A program made the translations under genes and the position numbers. From NCBI GenBank assembly GCA_963576475.1, contig OY754970.1:33393619-33457618 (forward strand): 64,000 nt of DNA, read 5' to 3'. This document shows, piece by piece, positions 53,292 through 64,000 of the stretch (positions within the stretch are counted from its first letter, which is position 1; every line of letters starts with the position of its first letter). The notes below the pieces were generated by a model. The model did not search any database. It was not told the DNA's origin and saw only the letters and a list, made by a program, of their open reading frames with translations. This DNA comes from Molanna angustata (lineage: Eukaryota > Arthropoda > Insecta > Trichoptera > Molannidae).

Positions 53292-55276
53292 ATCTCAATC
53301 GATAGATCAGCTGAAATTAAACTGTCTCAAATATTATGGTGCGTACCTCTGCCATTAAACAAATAAAAGTAAAAATAAATCAATTAAACCAGCAGTAAAC
53401 TCATCGAATCATGCACAGCTGGAGAAAGGTTACAACTCACTAAAGTCAGCTTATTTCACAATCAAATTTAGAGAATTTTAGAAGAGAGTTGATTTTATCA
53501 TATATTTTGTGCATACATAGAAGTGATGAAAAATAACAAAAAATACAACTGAATTTATAAAGGAGAATGCAAAACAAACGGTGGTGAAGTTTTTTTTTAA
53601 ATGACTCAAAGGTGTTTTTGGGATCTGGAATTAGTGATCATTTTTTCTTGACACAAACACTGCGATATATCTCTTTTAGGCTCGTAAATATTTGGGTCGA
53701 CCTCATAAGCAACAATGCGAGATTAGCCGAAAAGCAAGCAGCATCGCTTTTCGCCTGTGAAAAATAAATGTCCAAATCGTAGCTGACCCAGCATCAAAAC
53801 AAAGGAAATGTGCTGGGCACTAGGGTTGAGATTAATGAGAAATGATGTGCAATTAGCGAGAGGTTTGACAAAAACTTCCAAAATAACTAAAAACAGACTC
53901 AATTTACGGGGAACGGAAAGAAAACCGTTATTATTTAGTAAAGTAGTGAATTCTGGGTAATCCTCCGTGACTAAAATTGAATTGTTCTAACATATGGTGC
54001 AAATAAGATTTCATAATGGTTTCTTATCTGAGTGTTTAGAAGGACTACTAATTTCACTGGTATTTTAAACTAATGCTAATCTTGCTATGGTGCAACTACT
54101 GCTAATACAGGATTTGGTGATACAACAGCTATTAATACTACAGATATTACTAGAATTGATACTACTATCCAACTGTTTGTAGTTGATAAACAACTATAAA
54201 TAGTATCTTCATATGATGTTGCTAATACTTTGTGACACATTTTTAAATTATAAACTTTGTATAAACCACGAATTTTGAGTATTTACTGTCTAACGTTTTC
54301 GAACCTAACCGCTTCTTCCTCCGGACAAACTTATAAAACCAGAATGCACGCGCTAACGGCTTTGTGACTTATTGAAACTAACGGTACGGTGGGGGCGGGG
54401 CGGGGAGAGGTAAGTTATAATTATTATTTGAAGGTATATTAGTATACTATAAATAGTATTTCAGACAGTTTGCTAACATGGTAAAGTGATACTGCAACTA
54501 TGTGTTGCATACCCTATCTATGTAGTGCTAATACTGATTTGATTAATGCTTCAAAACTTTCGATAAAGACTACACCATTCAGCTATAATTAAATATAGCT
54601 TCAGTTATTGTAATTGCTACGGCTATACAAAAAACTAAAATTGGAAAGACGCTGAGAAAATTAGCAATGCTTCAGTAACGTAAAATAATGGAAATGATTA
54701 AAAGTTCCATAATATTATTTCTGAAGTTAATTTTTCTCAAGTGACAAAGTAGTTTATTACGTAAATATGGTATTACTAAAAGGTATAAAGACATGCATTT
54801 ATTCAGAATTTAATATCGTCGTAAAACTTTTAACGACTATTATAATTCGAGTCCATTTCTAAGAGATGGCTGCTCGGCAAAGAAAATCACTTAACACGTA
54901 ATTTAGTCACAGATAAACACTCGGGATTATTATGAAATTGACGAAGGTTAACACCGAGACATTAACATTGTATAATATCTGTTAAGATCACATTAAAATA
55001 CGAAAAAAACACGAATTTGAAAAAATCTCGAGTTATTTCTGGAACAGGTGTGTGGAGGCGTATGATGAGACAAACGTAAAAATTGTAAAATAACGAGTTG
55101 AGGACGACACCTAAATCTGCGCTGCAAAAAAATCCAACATAATAAAAGCTTTAAAATTATAAAAAAAAATGCATATATAATCTACATTCCTTACCAATAG
55201 CTATTGCCACAAGAATTAAAAGGAATTGTATGATTTTTGTGTTAATTTATAATGCAGTTCTGATAAATAAAAGCGC
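53292..55276. other. Unassigned interval
   Basis: 54050-54190 and 54470-54560 are rich in TACTA/CTAAT words without a clean period. 54297-54420 holds a GC patch with CGCTTCTTCCTCCGGAC and GGTGGGGGCGGGGC, loosely like 58620-58740. Confidence 0.35.
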
Positions 55277-55690
55277 AATAATTATCACTAAGACGAATGT
55301 GTGGTAAAACGATGTATGATAGAATAAGAAATGAGGATATTAGACGAGAATGTATGATTGAAAGAAATATCGTAAGTAAGATGAAAATAAATGCCCTAAG
55401 GTGGTTCGGCCACATAGAAAGAATGAGTGATGACCGTCTGACAAAAAAAGTATACAAGGCTGATAAAAGAGGAATGAAAAGTAGAGGTCGGCCAAGAAAG
55501 AGTTGGCACGATCACATAAATGGGATTTTGAAAGATGGAGATGTTAGAAGTAAGAATAATAGAAGGGCGTGTATGAGACGATGTATGGACGTGAATGAAG
55601 CGAGGAATGTATGTCAAGAGAGAGGAGTCTGGCGTTCGGTTCTCTCTGCCTACCCCAAATAGGGAAATGGCGTGATGGTATGGTATGGCA
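55277..55690 (+). pseudogene. RTE-like LINE C-terminus with 3' tail (open copy)
   Basis: An open frame to a stop at 55662 encodes SLRRMCGKTMYDRIRNEDIR, RECMIERNIVSKMKINALRW, FGHIERMSDDRLTKKVYKAD, GMKSRGRPRKSWHDHINGIL, then NNRRACMRRCMDVNEARNVC and WRSVLSAYPK. It ends before the shared tail GTTCTCTCTGCCTACCCC and GGCGTGATGGTATGG. The family matches 4665-5195 but without stops, so it is younger. It lacks RT and endonuclease (5' truncated), so it cannot move by itself. The tail equals that of the SINE at 33228. Confidence 0.85.
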
Positions 55691-55795
55691 ATAATTATTA
55701 TAAGAGCACATTTGTTTTATATGTGATTTCCAGCAACTAACACCTAGAAACAAGAACATGTCATGTATTTATTAAACATGTAGCCAATGACAAAA
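55691..55795. other. Unassigned spacer
   Basis: Nothing recognised. Confidence 0.4.
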
Positions 55796-55842
55796 TGTCA
55801 CATTTTAGACTTTTGATGTCGATCGTCTCACAAATGTTAAAG
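55796..55842 (-). repeat. SINE family 2 tail fragment
   Basis: TGTCACATTTTAGACTTTTG then ATGTCGATCGTCTCACAAAT aligns with the reverse-oriented tail at 37131-37175. Confidence 0.4.
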
Positions 55843-56504
55843 AAAATCTATGATCGTATTGGGAATTCATAAGAAACACAAAAATACGACAACTGAATTT
55901 CCCACAACAAGGAGCGGAACTAAATTTTTTACGATTCAAGGCGCATTTGAACGGTAAAATACTCGTAGTGACTATGGCAACACATACTGACAAAATACCT
56001 AAAAGACTGTCAAAGTTCCACCATGGCTATCGGGAAATTTAACTGAATACTTTATTTTAACTTTCATTTATTTATCAAGGAATCATACAGTTTTGTAAAT
56101 ATATTGTAATGGTACAAAAATAATAATCAAATAAACCAGCGAAGTTTCCATAAATGGTTAACACTAAGATACTTTATGAAGAAAAAAAAACATTAGTTAT
56201 AACAAGAGGAAGAATAAACAAGATTGAAGATACTTAAAATATTTTGAAACACGAAAGATACACAAAAGATTAAATAATTATTTTTTTATAAATTCAAAAT
56301 ATTAAAGTGGTACACAAAAATATCAAAACAAACGAAGAGTTCAAAAAGCTTCTTTTGTAATTGCTTTTTCTAACCACAAGATCAGTATCAAATAAATATA
56401 TTATATCCGTATCAAAATCAAAGCAATTCCCTGAAACGCTAACACATATTTAATGTAAATCAATGACAATTTATTACAAATAATGAACCCGTCCGTGTAC
56501 CATG
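55843..56504. other. Unassigned AT-rich interval
   Basis: No structure recognised. Confidence 0.45.
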
Positions 56505-56590
56505 TACCGTACAGGTGAAGGGTTTATTACCGAAGGACAATTTCTTCCAACTAATAAGTGTTGCCAGCCCATAGAAGCAATAATTGTGTA
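56505..56590 (-). mobile_element. SINE family 1, degenerate 3' part
   Basis: AGGTGAAGGGTTTATTACCG, CAATTTCTTCCAACTAATAA, then GCCAGCCCATAGAAGCAAT match the reverse-oriented copy at 50061. The tRNA-like head is missing. Confidence 0.6.
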
Positions 56591-56664
56591 CAAAAAACAT
56601 TTTAAATTAATTTCAGTGAATAAGATGAAGGACCAAACAAAAAATATTATGCAGTGACATGGCT

Positions 56665-56805
56665 TACACTTTGTCTGTCATCGGTTGATGAACACGTTGC
56701 TTACATATATGTAATAATGACGATTCAATGAAAAACGCAATTAGCGAACGAATCGCAATCGCATAAAGTGATCATCCAATCTAAATTATGACAATATTAA
56801 GTAAC
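56665..56805. repeat. 'GAGACGAAGTTGGAATATT' family, partial
   Basis: CTGTCATCGGTTGATGAACA and, inverted, GCATAAAGTGATCATCCAAT match the conserved blocks at 19190-19235 and 23500-23545. Too short to define ends. Confidence 0.4.
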
Positions 56806-57324
56806 GACACTGGCTAAAATTCACAAATACACGACTCTCCACAAACGCAATAGTAGCGGTGAGTAATTACACGAACGACAAGAGAGAAAAAAAATCTTAA
56901 CCACAATTATTATGAATATTGAAAATTATTTATATGAAAAATTATTTTAGATATAGCAAAAATAATAAAATGATAATGCTATTGGGAAAAATTATTTAAT
57001 TTCTCGTTCGTTAGTATGTTCACAAATGTACTAACGAAATAAAATTGAAAGATATGATTAATAATTGACAAGTCAACCGAATTTTCTATAGTCATTATTT
57101 CTAATTGACTCGCTAACATTTCAAAGGATATCAATTTTGTGAAATGTATTTTTAATGTTTTCAATTCGTGGATAAAATCAAAAAAATATATCTGCGTCGA
57201 AGTTTTCTCTGAAGATCTATACGGAGAAAACGGCTGCCAAATTGATACATATTCATTTTGATGATAAACCAGCAAACACAATTTGAAACTGTATTATGTT
57301 AAAAAATATCCAACAAAGAGTCTG
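56806..57324. other. Unassigned AT-rich interval
   Basis: Minus-strand frame 56979-57281 has no recognised motif. Confidence 0.35.
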
Positions 57325-57735
57325 TTCCTGACGAAAGAGATGAGAACCCTACGCTCCATCGCGGGATTCACCCTTATGCATCGAATGATACACAGATATA
57401 AGAAAGATCTGCTACATTGGGATATCGTCATATGGTACAGGAGCCGAAGACGATTGTTGCGGGACCACTTGGCGATAACAGGAGATCCAGTGAAAATGGT
57501 TTACCCAAAAATCATCTCCCAACAAATTTCTTTTGGAAATCGACCACGAGGTAGACCAACACAAGATGGCTTGCGGAAGGGGCACACTTCTTCAAAAAAG
57601 AACAGGATTCCAAAACCTATTTCAAGCACTGTAAGGTTGCAGATAAACTTTGAATTCTATGTTACTATTAGTTATATGCATATTTTCTGTAACTGTTTGT
57701 ATTCCTAAATGAATAAATAAATAAATAAATAAAAC
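57325..57735 (+). pseudogene. LINE C-terminal fragment with (AAATA)n tail
   Basis: The open frame (57283-57708) encodes KEMRTLRSIAG, DIVIWYRSRRRLLRDHLAIT, then NRPRGRPTQDG. These correspond to 'EMRVLRSI.GKT', 'RW.RSRRR.WRDHV.RM' and 'RPPGRPP.RW' of the LINE type also seen at 7570-8505. Diverged yet free of stops over this stretch. It ends ATGAATAAATAAATAAATAA. Confidence 0.65.
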
Positions 57736-58609
57736 AAGTAAATCACAATAAATATTGAGAACACACTTTTCAAAGTTTTATTCGCGTTGAAATAAAGAAT
57801 AAAAAAAATATTTCACGTCTGACCGTAGATTGTTTACGTTCGTAGGTAATACCAATGTGAAACACATAATGTTTCGATCCTGGATCCAGGTACCTATACC
57901 TGACACGACATTTCAAGAAGAGAAGAATAAGTCTAAAGCAGGTAGGTAAAAAGAGGCAAATGTAAAAATAAAGTAAAGATGTAACTCTGTAAAGAATGAT
58001 CAATCTTGCAAAAATCGAAATAAAGGCAATGCCTCTTCGGGAATTTTTGTAACTTAAATGATGATTTTGATGATTCATTGGTTTATTTGTACTTTGTGCA
58101 ATGTAAATTGTATTTTGGTGTAGCAAAATTTCAATAAATAAAATTAGAAATTTTTGTAACACATTAAATTTCACGCATAAAAACTTGTAACCTAAATGTT
58201 GGCAAATCCTTAAAATGAAATATTCAGGAATGTGAACGAATCCATAAAAAACAAACTTTCAACCGACAAAAGTCAAATGTACCAAAAGGAATGGAGAAAG
58301 TTGAGGAAATGTAAAATGTTTTTTGGAAAGAAAAACAAAAAGTAACAGTTTTATTACTTCATTGCGTTATTGTGATTACAAACTAAAGTTTTTTAAACTA
58401 ACAAAATGTTTATAAACGGGGAGCAATAAAGGTCCATGAGAGATTGAGCTTGTGCCAAAATTAATATAACAACATTTTCGACAAGGACAATGGAGGAACG
58501 TCAACAAAAAGGAAAAAAAATACCAGTGCAATCCTAACAAGTTATTATATTTCAACTTGTTATGATACAAACAAAATGTGTTATATTTAACTTTATGTGA
58601 AACACTTTA
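57736..58609. other. Unassigned AT-rich interval
   Basis: Minus-strand frame 57770-58174 (134 codons) is hydrophobic and low-complexity with no recognised motif; not called. Confidence 0.35.
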
Positions 58610-58614
58610 TACAT

Positions 58615-58745
58615 TGTATTGACCTTGCGACCGGTTTCGGTACTAATCGTTCTCTCCTCAGGAATAATTTCAACTAAGGCAGAATGTGAAGGTGTGCTTA
58701 AAAGAAGACTATGGAATTGGAGGTTGGGGGCAGGTGATTATAAGA
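58615..58745 (+). repeat. Candidate repeat 'CGACCGGTTTCGGTA'
   Basis: GCGACCGGTTTCGGTACTAA then CGTTCTCTCCTCAGGAAT is loosely alignable with 54297-54420 (CTTCTTCCTCCGGACAAAC, AGAATG, GGTGGGGGC). Similar wording occurs in insect repeats, but I cannot assign a family. Confidence 0.3.
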
Positions 58746-59939
58746 AGATCTTGAGTGGAGTGAATTTGATTTGTAGAGAAAAAAAATGACAGCTGTCCTA
58801 AGACAAAAATAAAATGCCATATTTAAATTTTCCTAATTGCAATAATAAGGGTCGCAAATAAAGGAGAATATAATACTCGTGTAAAGCGATGTTTGGAGTA
58901 ACCTGTATTTTGGATGCTGTTTTTAGCGTTGAAGAGCGTGTTATTAAGAGGACATACAATGCTAAATCTAGTGACTGAAAACATGATATTGAAAAAGGGT
59001 TTATACGTGATAAAAATTATCGGAAACCCAAAATTTTTTGATGTTTTGCATTTTAAGAACAAACCTGACTTGAAATTAAAAAACTTTATCAGTCATTCAT
59101 TTTGATTTTATGCACTCTTTAAACGTATAAAATATCTATTTCTCCACGACACATAGTTATGGAGTAATAAAAAAATCCCGTAAAAGAGGATATTATTAAT
59201 ATTTTTTTATGAGAATTTATACTGATTTTTAAAATTGTGTGACGAACATTCACTAGAGAAATGTTGAAAATACCTATAGTATTTTTTCTAGAAATACACT
59301 GTTTAACATATTTGAGGAATTTAATTATAAATTGGGGTGTTTAGGTTTATGTGCCCCCTTAAAGCAAACGCTAAAAAACCTAAATGATATATTTTATTTA
59401 TTTATTGTAAGTATAAAGTAATCGTTTATAATAATTAACAATAGGTACCTATGTTTAAAAATATTAATATTACCCCCCATAAAGAGTTTTCACTTGTATC
59501 TTGGAAAGGATTCTTATACTAACAAAAAATAATTAATTGAAAACATTTTATACATAATACATACCTTCAGTAATAAGATTTGTAGTATCAGTCCGGGTCG
59601 TTTACTACCTACCATAACATAACGCCCATTTAACAAGGTTTCCAGGGAATTGAAATAAAAAGGAAAAGCGGAGTAAAAGCGCCGAGGTATAGAGGATATA
59701 GGTATATTATATAAGTGTAAAAGTGGATTAGGTATAAGACTGCTACGTATTATATAAAGGAGAATATTGCACTTTCAACTGATCCCGCTGAGAAATTACT
59801 TACACGTACGGAAAGAAAATTGTTGAGGAATGTTAAACTAATAACATAAGAGCTTGTATTTCTCTTTAAAGTACGTTTCCTTCTGTACGATGTACAAAAA
59901 ATACAAATTTAATTAGCACACCGCTCATGAGATAATTTT
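58746..59939. other. Unassigned AT-rich interval
   Basis: ATAGGTACCTAT palindrome at 59441-59452. No gene recognised. Confidence 0.4.
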
Positions 59940-60150
59940 GTCGACCGCCGTGGCACAGTTGGTAAGCCGTTCGGTTTCTGTGCGGGCGTCCTGGGTTCGA
60001 TTCCCAGCAGAGGAGAAATTTATTTAAATTCATTTCTCACGCAAATATTGCTTCTCTGGGCTGGAAACACTGGTTAGTTGGAAGAAATTGCCACACGGCA
60101 ATAAACTCGCCACTTGCGCAGGATGCAAGGAAGTGTTATTATTATTATTT
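59940..60150 (+). mobile_element. SINE family 1, copy 3
   Basis: Nearly identical to 9129-9331: CCGTGGCACAGTTGG (A box), GGGTTCGATTCCCAGC (B box), CTTCTCTGGGCTGGAAACAC, GGAAGAAATTGCC, GGCAATAAACTCGCCAC, then an (ATT)n tail. Confidence 0.9.
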
Positions 60151-61598
60151 TAAGAGATGGGATCGGTTTCTGGTTCACAATTCGAAATATAAAAATATTC
60201 CTAGCTTGTTTTTAGTAAGAAATTTGAAAATTAAACATTCGCTTCCTTATTTTAGGATCTTGATTAGTGGATTTCATGACTTTATTTGAATAGTTCATAC
60301 GATGACCGACTTCCGTCAGGAACACACGAAGACAGTGTAAGCTTTTTGTTCCAAGTTTCGGTTTTGGTTCACGATGTCTCAATTATTGATCCCGTGGCAG
60401 AAATAAAACACTTGCAAATAACTAAAGTTATCTAATTAGTTGAAATTAAACCAATCTTCCATGGACCAGTGTGGTTCAGTTAGCTTCATATTTGAAATCG
60501 ACACCAAATGTCCCATTTACCATTTAGATAATTTTGCCAGCCCTTCCATCGACAACCAGTCATATAAATTCTATTCGTCAATCATTCTATAGAAACAACA
60601 TTAAGCTCAGATTATATAAAGCTTTTAGGAGTTAATTCATCAACATCCAATAAACTAGAACCATTGATGATTTAGAAAACAAAAAGAAATCAAAATTATT
60701 TTACTAAATCGATATACACAGAGTAATTGAAGGATAGAGTAATTACTTAAGCCAACCAATGATTACAGGTTGTACATATACGATAAATACGTATTTACCT
60801 TTGACTACATCGATACAAATTCAGATGAATTTCTCCTAGTCCTTTGATTTAACTGATGGACGAATGCCATACACTGAGGTAAACCAAGATTTAGAAGTGA
60901 TATACCTACTTACTCGTATGATGAAATTTGTACATGAAACTGACAACACTTTCGGTACTAAATATTTTCATTTGAAATAAGATTATGAAAATTTGTCTAA
61001 TATTTGCTAAATAATTAAAATGCATCATTATTTGGAATTATTAAGTGTTTACATTTTGAAATGATCGTCACTTAAATTTCAAAATGTAAAAGTAATCTTA
61101 AAAGAAAGTATATTCTACTAGTATGTTATTTTTATAATGTTTTAATAGCCTCGATAATGATAAGTAAAAAAAACACATCTATACAGGGACTGGTTGATTA
61201 TAAACAAAATAAAGTACAATGGGCATAAAACCTATTAAAAAATCTTTTATCGAGAATACTTACAAGATACTGGTATATTATGTATCTTCATATGTAATTC
61301 TATAAACATAATACACAACATTGTCCAAAGGTCAATTCATTAGCACCGATGTAACATCTACTGCGAACGTGAAATTTTTAAAGGGCATCAGGTCAGGAAC
61401 AAAAATATAAGTGAATATGGAAATTTGGTAAATTTAAAAAGGCAAAATAGAGTAAATCTTGAAGATAAAAAGAGTGAACTAAATATATCTCAATGAAGGC
61501 AACACCAAAAAAAAACAAAAATCTGACACCTACGGGGGCTTTTTAAGATAATATTTGCAAAAATCACTATCTTCAAATGTGTGACAGATATATTATTA
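60151..61598. other. Unassigned AT-rich interval
   Basis: A hairpin (ACATTTTGAAAT / ATTTCAAAATGT) lies at about 61051-61089. 60465-60500 faintly resembles the SINE family 2 head. No gene recognised. Confidence 0.35.
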
Positions 61599-61883
61599 TC
61601 ATACAAACCGAGTAAAACGCAAAAAAATACTAAAGGAAGTTGCAGCACATTGGTAGTTGCTGTGGGCAAAAATAGATTCAGCAAAATAGGTAGACGCTAT
61701 ATAGCGAGGCAGTGAGGTGCGACGGTCGAGGCTGGCTGCTTCCTCCGCTGGGTTCTCTGTAAAATTGAATATAAGTTCAGAGAGACCGTGTGAAAACGTT
61801 GCATTCAGTCGAAATAGCGCATACGAGAAATAGGTACCCACCACAGTCATCGCTGCTCCGACTGCTGTTCTATTCTGTATCAC
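61599..61883 (-). other. Open frame, possible coding fragment of unknown function
   Basis: 94 codons on the minus strand, less AT-rich than the surroundings. The translation includes RTAVGAAMTVVGTYFSYALF, then FTENPAEEAASLDRRTSLPR. The track begins at a GTG, so no natural start is evident; an ATG lies 12 codons in. A TTTTACAG acceptor-like site precedes AGAACCCAGCGG. I recognise no family. It could be an exon, a decayed gene or a transposon piece. Confidence 0.2.
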
Positions 61884-62878
61884 GTTTAGTGTGACACCAT
61901 GCGAGGTTTACCCCAGGGAATGTATCCAAGACCTCTCGCTTTTGCAGATACCATTTAATTCCGCTCATGGACCATTCATCATAGCACCTGAACTATACTG
62001 AAAAGCGATAATGTGCGAATAAACTGTAATGGAATTCTTGTGTAAATTCCTTTCAATGCCGAGTAATATATTATGTACGTGAATTGTATTTAAATGAAGT
62101 CTTCAAATTAATCTACTATAAGGTTATGGGACTGTTTTCTAGCTCTGCTAGGTAGGCACGAAAATTTTAAAATGATACACTATGAACACGAAATTCATCA
62201 CAGGAACGAGAAAGAAAGGAAAGAATTGAAGTTATTGCCGAGCAAATGCAACCTAGTGCAACATAGAGCAATACAATACAAGTTTGTTATTGATCGTACA
62301 ATCCCGGACATAATACCTTATTTTGGTCTTGCTGTAAATATTTTCTAAACATGAACAATAATTCCAATTTGTAAATCATTTTACCCACTTATGATAATTT
62401 AATTATGGATATGGTATTTTTTCACCCGATTTCATAAGGGCATAAAAGCGTCTCCTTTCAGTGACTCGGAACAGTATCATCGGTCCACCGTCCTATTCCC
62501 ATTTTCATATTCCATGGTCTCCATTTCTGATTTATAATAAATATTATTGAAAGATCGATTAAATAAATATATGTATAATCAACAACACGCTATATTTCGA
62601 CATGTTGACATCATGATTACGTTCTAATAACAAATTAATTTTCGCTCACTGATCTGTGTGATTTTGATAAAAAAAAGTATTTCGTACGCTATAAAACATT
62701 TCAATTCTGAGATACATACGACGAGATGAAATTATGACAGCAATTTCAACACCTACATATATGCAGTCGAGGATAATTTATTCAGAGAAACTTTATAGCT
62801 GGAATGATTTATTTAATTGATATCGTTTAATTATATTTGATTGATTTAATAAATATAATCACCTGTGAAGCAGTAAAA
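61884..62878. other. Unassigned AT-rich interval
   Basis: No structure recognised. Confidence 0.4.
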
Positions 62879-62880
62879 TA

Positions 62881-63717
62881 TTGGTTGTTCGGAAAGTCAA
62901 TTCGCTTTTTCTCAACAGAGAACATTATTGTATTTTTATACGTCAACTTTACAATTAAGGCGCATTGTCGGCTGATTTAGCAAGGCTTGTTTGTGAAATA
63001 GTTAGTTTGATTGTGCACAAAAGTTTTTTTTTTTTGTTTGGAGCCTTATCAACTGGAAATACTAAAACACCATTTTTTGGCGTATTATATAAAATACTCG
63101 ATGTGTATGGAGAAGTTGTATTCACAGAACGCCAGTGCCAAAACTGTTTAGCAAAATTTCGTAACTATTTTGAGCAATATGGTCCCTCTATAAAAGCGAA
63201 GTAGCCGCAATAAGAAGAGGAGAAAGCAGTGCCGAAGCAAGGATTGGTCAAGGATTAAAACAGGATTGCACATTGAAACCAGCACTTTTCAATTGTTATA
63301 TACAGCAAGCAATAGATGAACTGAGAGAGACCGGACGACATTGCACTGCTCGCTGATACGACGAACTAAACGAGGCCCTACAAAATATGCAAGGCATCTC
63401 ATTACAATGTCAATTAACAAGGAGAAGACAAAATGCTGTAGGAAGAGAGCAAACGCTTTAAATATCACTCTCAATAATACAACTATAAAACAAATAAAGG
63501 AATTCTTCTACCTAGGCAGCCGTATATCGCAAGAATGGGCGCTCAAATTCAGAAATTGTTGCAGTACAAAATGAAGGCATTGATTGATGCAAATCGCCTT
63601 AAAAAATTACGACATCACTGAGTGATAATGTTTATCGAATTCAGCTGTTCATGTTCACTGAAACACCTTGATTTTATTAATAAAAAGAAAACGAAATTAC
63701 TTTCCGAACAACCCGAA
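62881..63717 (+). mobile_element. Mariner transposon, decayed, carrying a LINE fragment
   Basis: The left end TTGGTTGTTCGGAAAGTCAA and the right end TACTTTCCGAACAACCCGAA (minus reading: TTCGGGTTGTTCGGAAAGTA) are mariner-type TIRs. Flanking TA is at 62879-62880 and 63718-63719. The frame 62965-63204 includes KILDVYGEVVFTERQCQN-CLAKFRN, close to the DNA-binding N-terminus of mariner transposases, and then stops. The D,D34D catalytic region is absent. Its place is taken by LINE-like sequence (about 63199-63575). Non-autonomous. Confidence 0.85.
63199..63575 (+). pseudogene. LINE reverse transcriptase fragment inside the mariner
   Basis: Reads EVAAIRRGESSAEARIGQGL, KQDCTLKPALFNCYIQQAID and ELRET (the RT 'G..QGC.LSP.LFN.YI' block). 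After shifts it continues ELNEALQNMQG, then MSINKEKTKCCRKRANAL and IKQIKEFFYLGSRIS. The YADD block between them is deleted. Frames are broken. Both ends are truncated and no duplication is obvious. Confidence 0.75.
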
Positions 63718-63719
63718 TA

Positions 63720-64000
63720 AAATAAGAAAACACATTCCCCGGTAATATTTAAATGAAATATTATGTATCAAAATATAACCGAGCTCTTAAGACAAAAATT
63801 AATTACAAGTCGCAAGTTGGAAACCAACGCCGTGAATTAAAACAAAGTTCAGTATAATAAAACAATTTCTGAGAAATAAATCTCAGAAAATTCAAAACAT
63901 TCCGTAAGAAAATTTAATTTATGAATCATAATGAGATTGAAATTTACCAAAACATCAAAATGTAGGCATTAACTAAAAATGAGAGGTAGAGAGACACGTT
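63720..64000. other. Unassigned right edge
   Basis: AT-rich, nothing recognised. Confidence 0.45.

Noticed and set aside
57770..58174. 134-codon minus-strand open frame
   Set aside because: Hydrophobic, A/T-driven composition with no motif; typical of chance frames in such DNA.
1..64000. CRISPR array, bacterial operons, integrated virus or LTR retrotransposon
   Set aside because: No regularly spaced short repeats with unique spacers, no dense coding, and no gag/protease/integrase motifs or paired long terminal repeats were seen. Direct repeats found are tandem satellites or target duplications.

Overview
This window looks like AT-rich, gene-poor nuclear DNA of an insect, most likely a moth or butterfly. 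I infer this from the transposon mix (RTE-like, jockey-like and CR1/L2-like non-LTR remnants, mariner, several tRNA-derived SINE families), the many (AAATA)n-type tails and the recurring TAGGTACCTA palindrome. I cannot name a species. No bacterial-style operons, rRNA, CRISPR arrays or functional tRNA genes are visible. No host protein-coding gene can be called with confidence; a few possible exons are given as low-confidence leads. Nearly every supported feature is a transposable element, its fossil or a simple or tandem repeat.

Layout. 0-6 kb: a MITE fragment, a complete copy of a 0.5-kb element with TACTCCTC termini, two RTE-like LINE 3' fragments and a jockey-like LINE end. 7.5-8.7 kb: a LINE 3' end split by a GC-rich insert flanked by a 14-bp duplication. 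9-15.9 kb: SINE copies, a perfect 78-bp-arm hairpin element and a second MITE copy. 16-20.7 kb: an L2-like LINE end with a 234-codon open frame, a second LINE end beside it and three same-strand copies of one 3'-UTR-like repeat. 21.2-22.2 kb: a Harbinger-like element. 23.3-25.6 kb: three inverted-repeat elements, including a ~0.7-kb fold-back. 28.5-31.1 kb: four different tandem arrays butted against one another. 33-36 kb: piled-up SINE and LINE ends. 41-44.8 kb: a SINE and a LINE fragment with clear target-site duplications, then a DNA element carrying two nested retro-insertions. 46-60 kb: scattered SINE, MITE and LINE pieces. 62.9-63.7 kb: a mariner carrying a LINE reverse-transcriptase fragment.

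How the parts relate. The most informative theme is 3'-tail sharing. One SINE family ends in the same tail as an RTE-like LINE family. A second SINE ends in a tail resembling a CR1/jockey-type LINE 3' UTR. This is the layout expected when SINEs borrow a LINE's retrotransposition machinery. The strongest candidates for something undescribed are the perfect hairpin at 11.8 kb, the tandem-array cascade at 28.5-31.1 kb, the GC-rich insert at 7.8 kb and the mariner/LINE chimera at 63 kb. Family assignments come from protein motifs and terminal structures read by eye; no database search was run.
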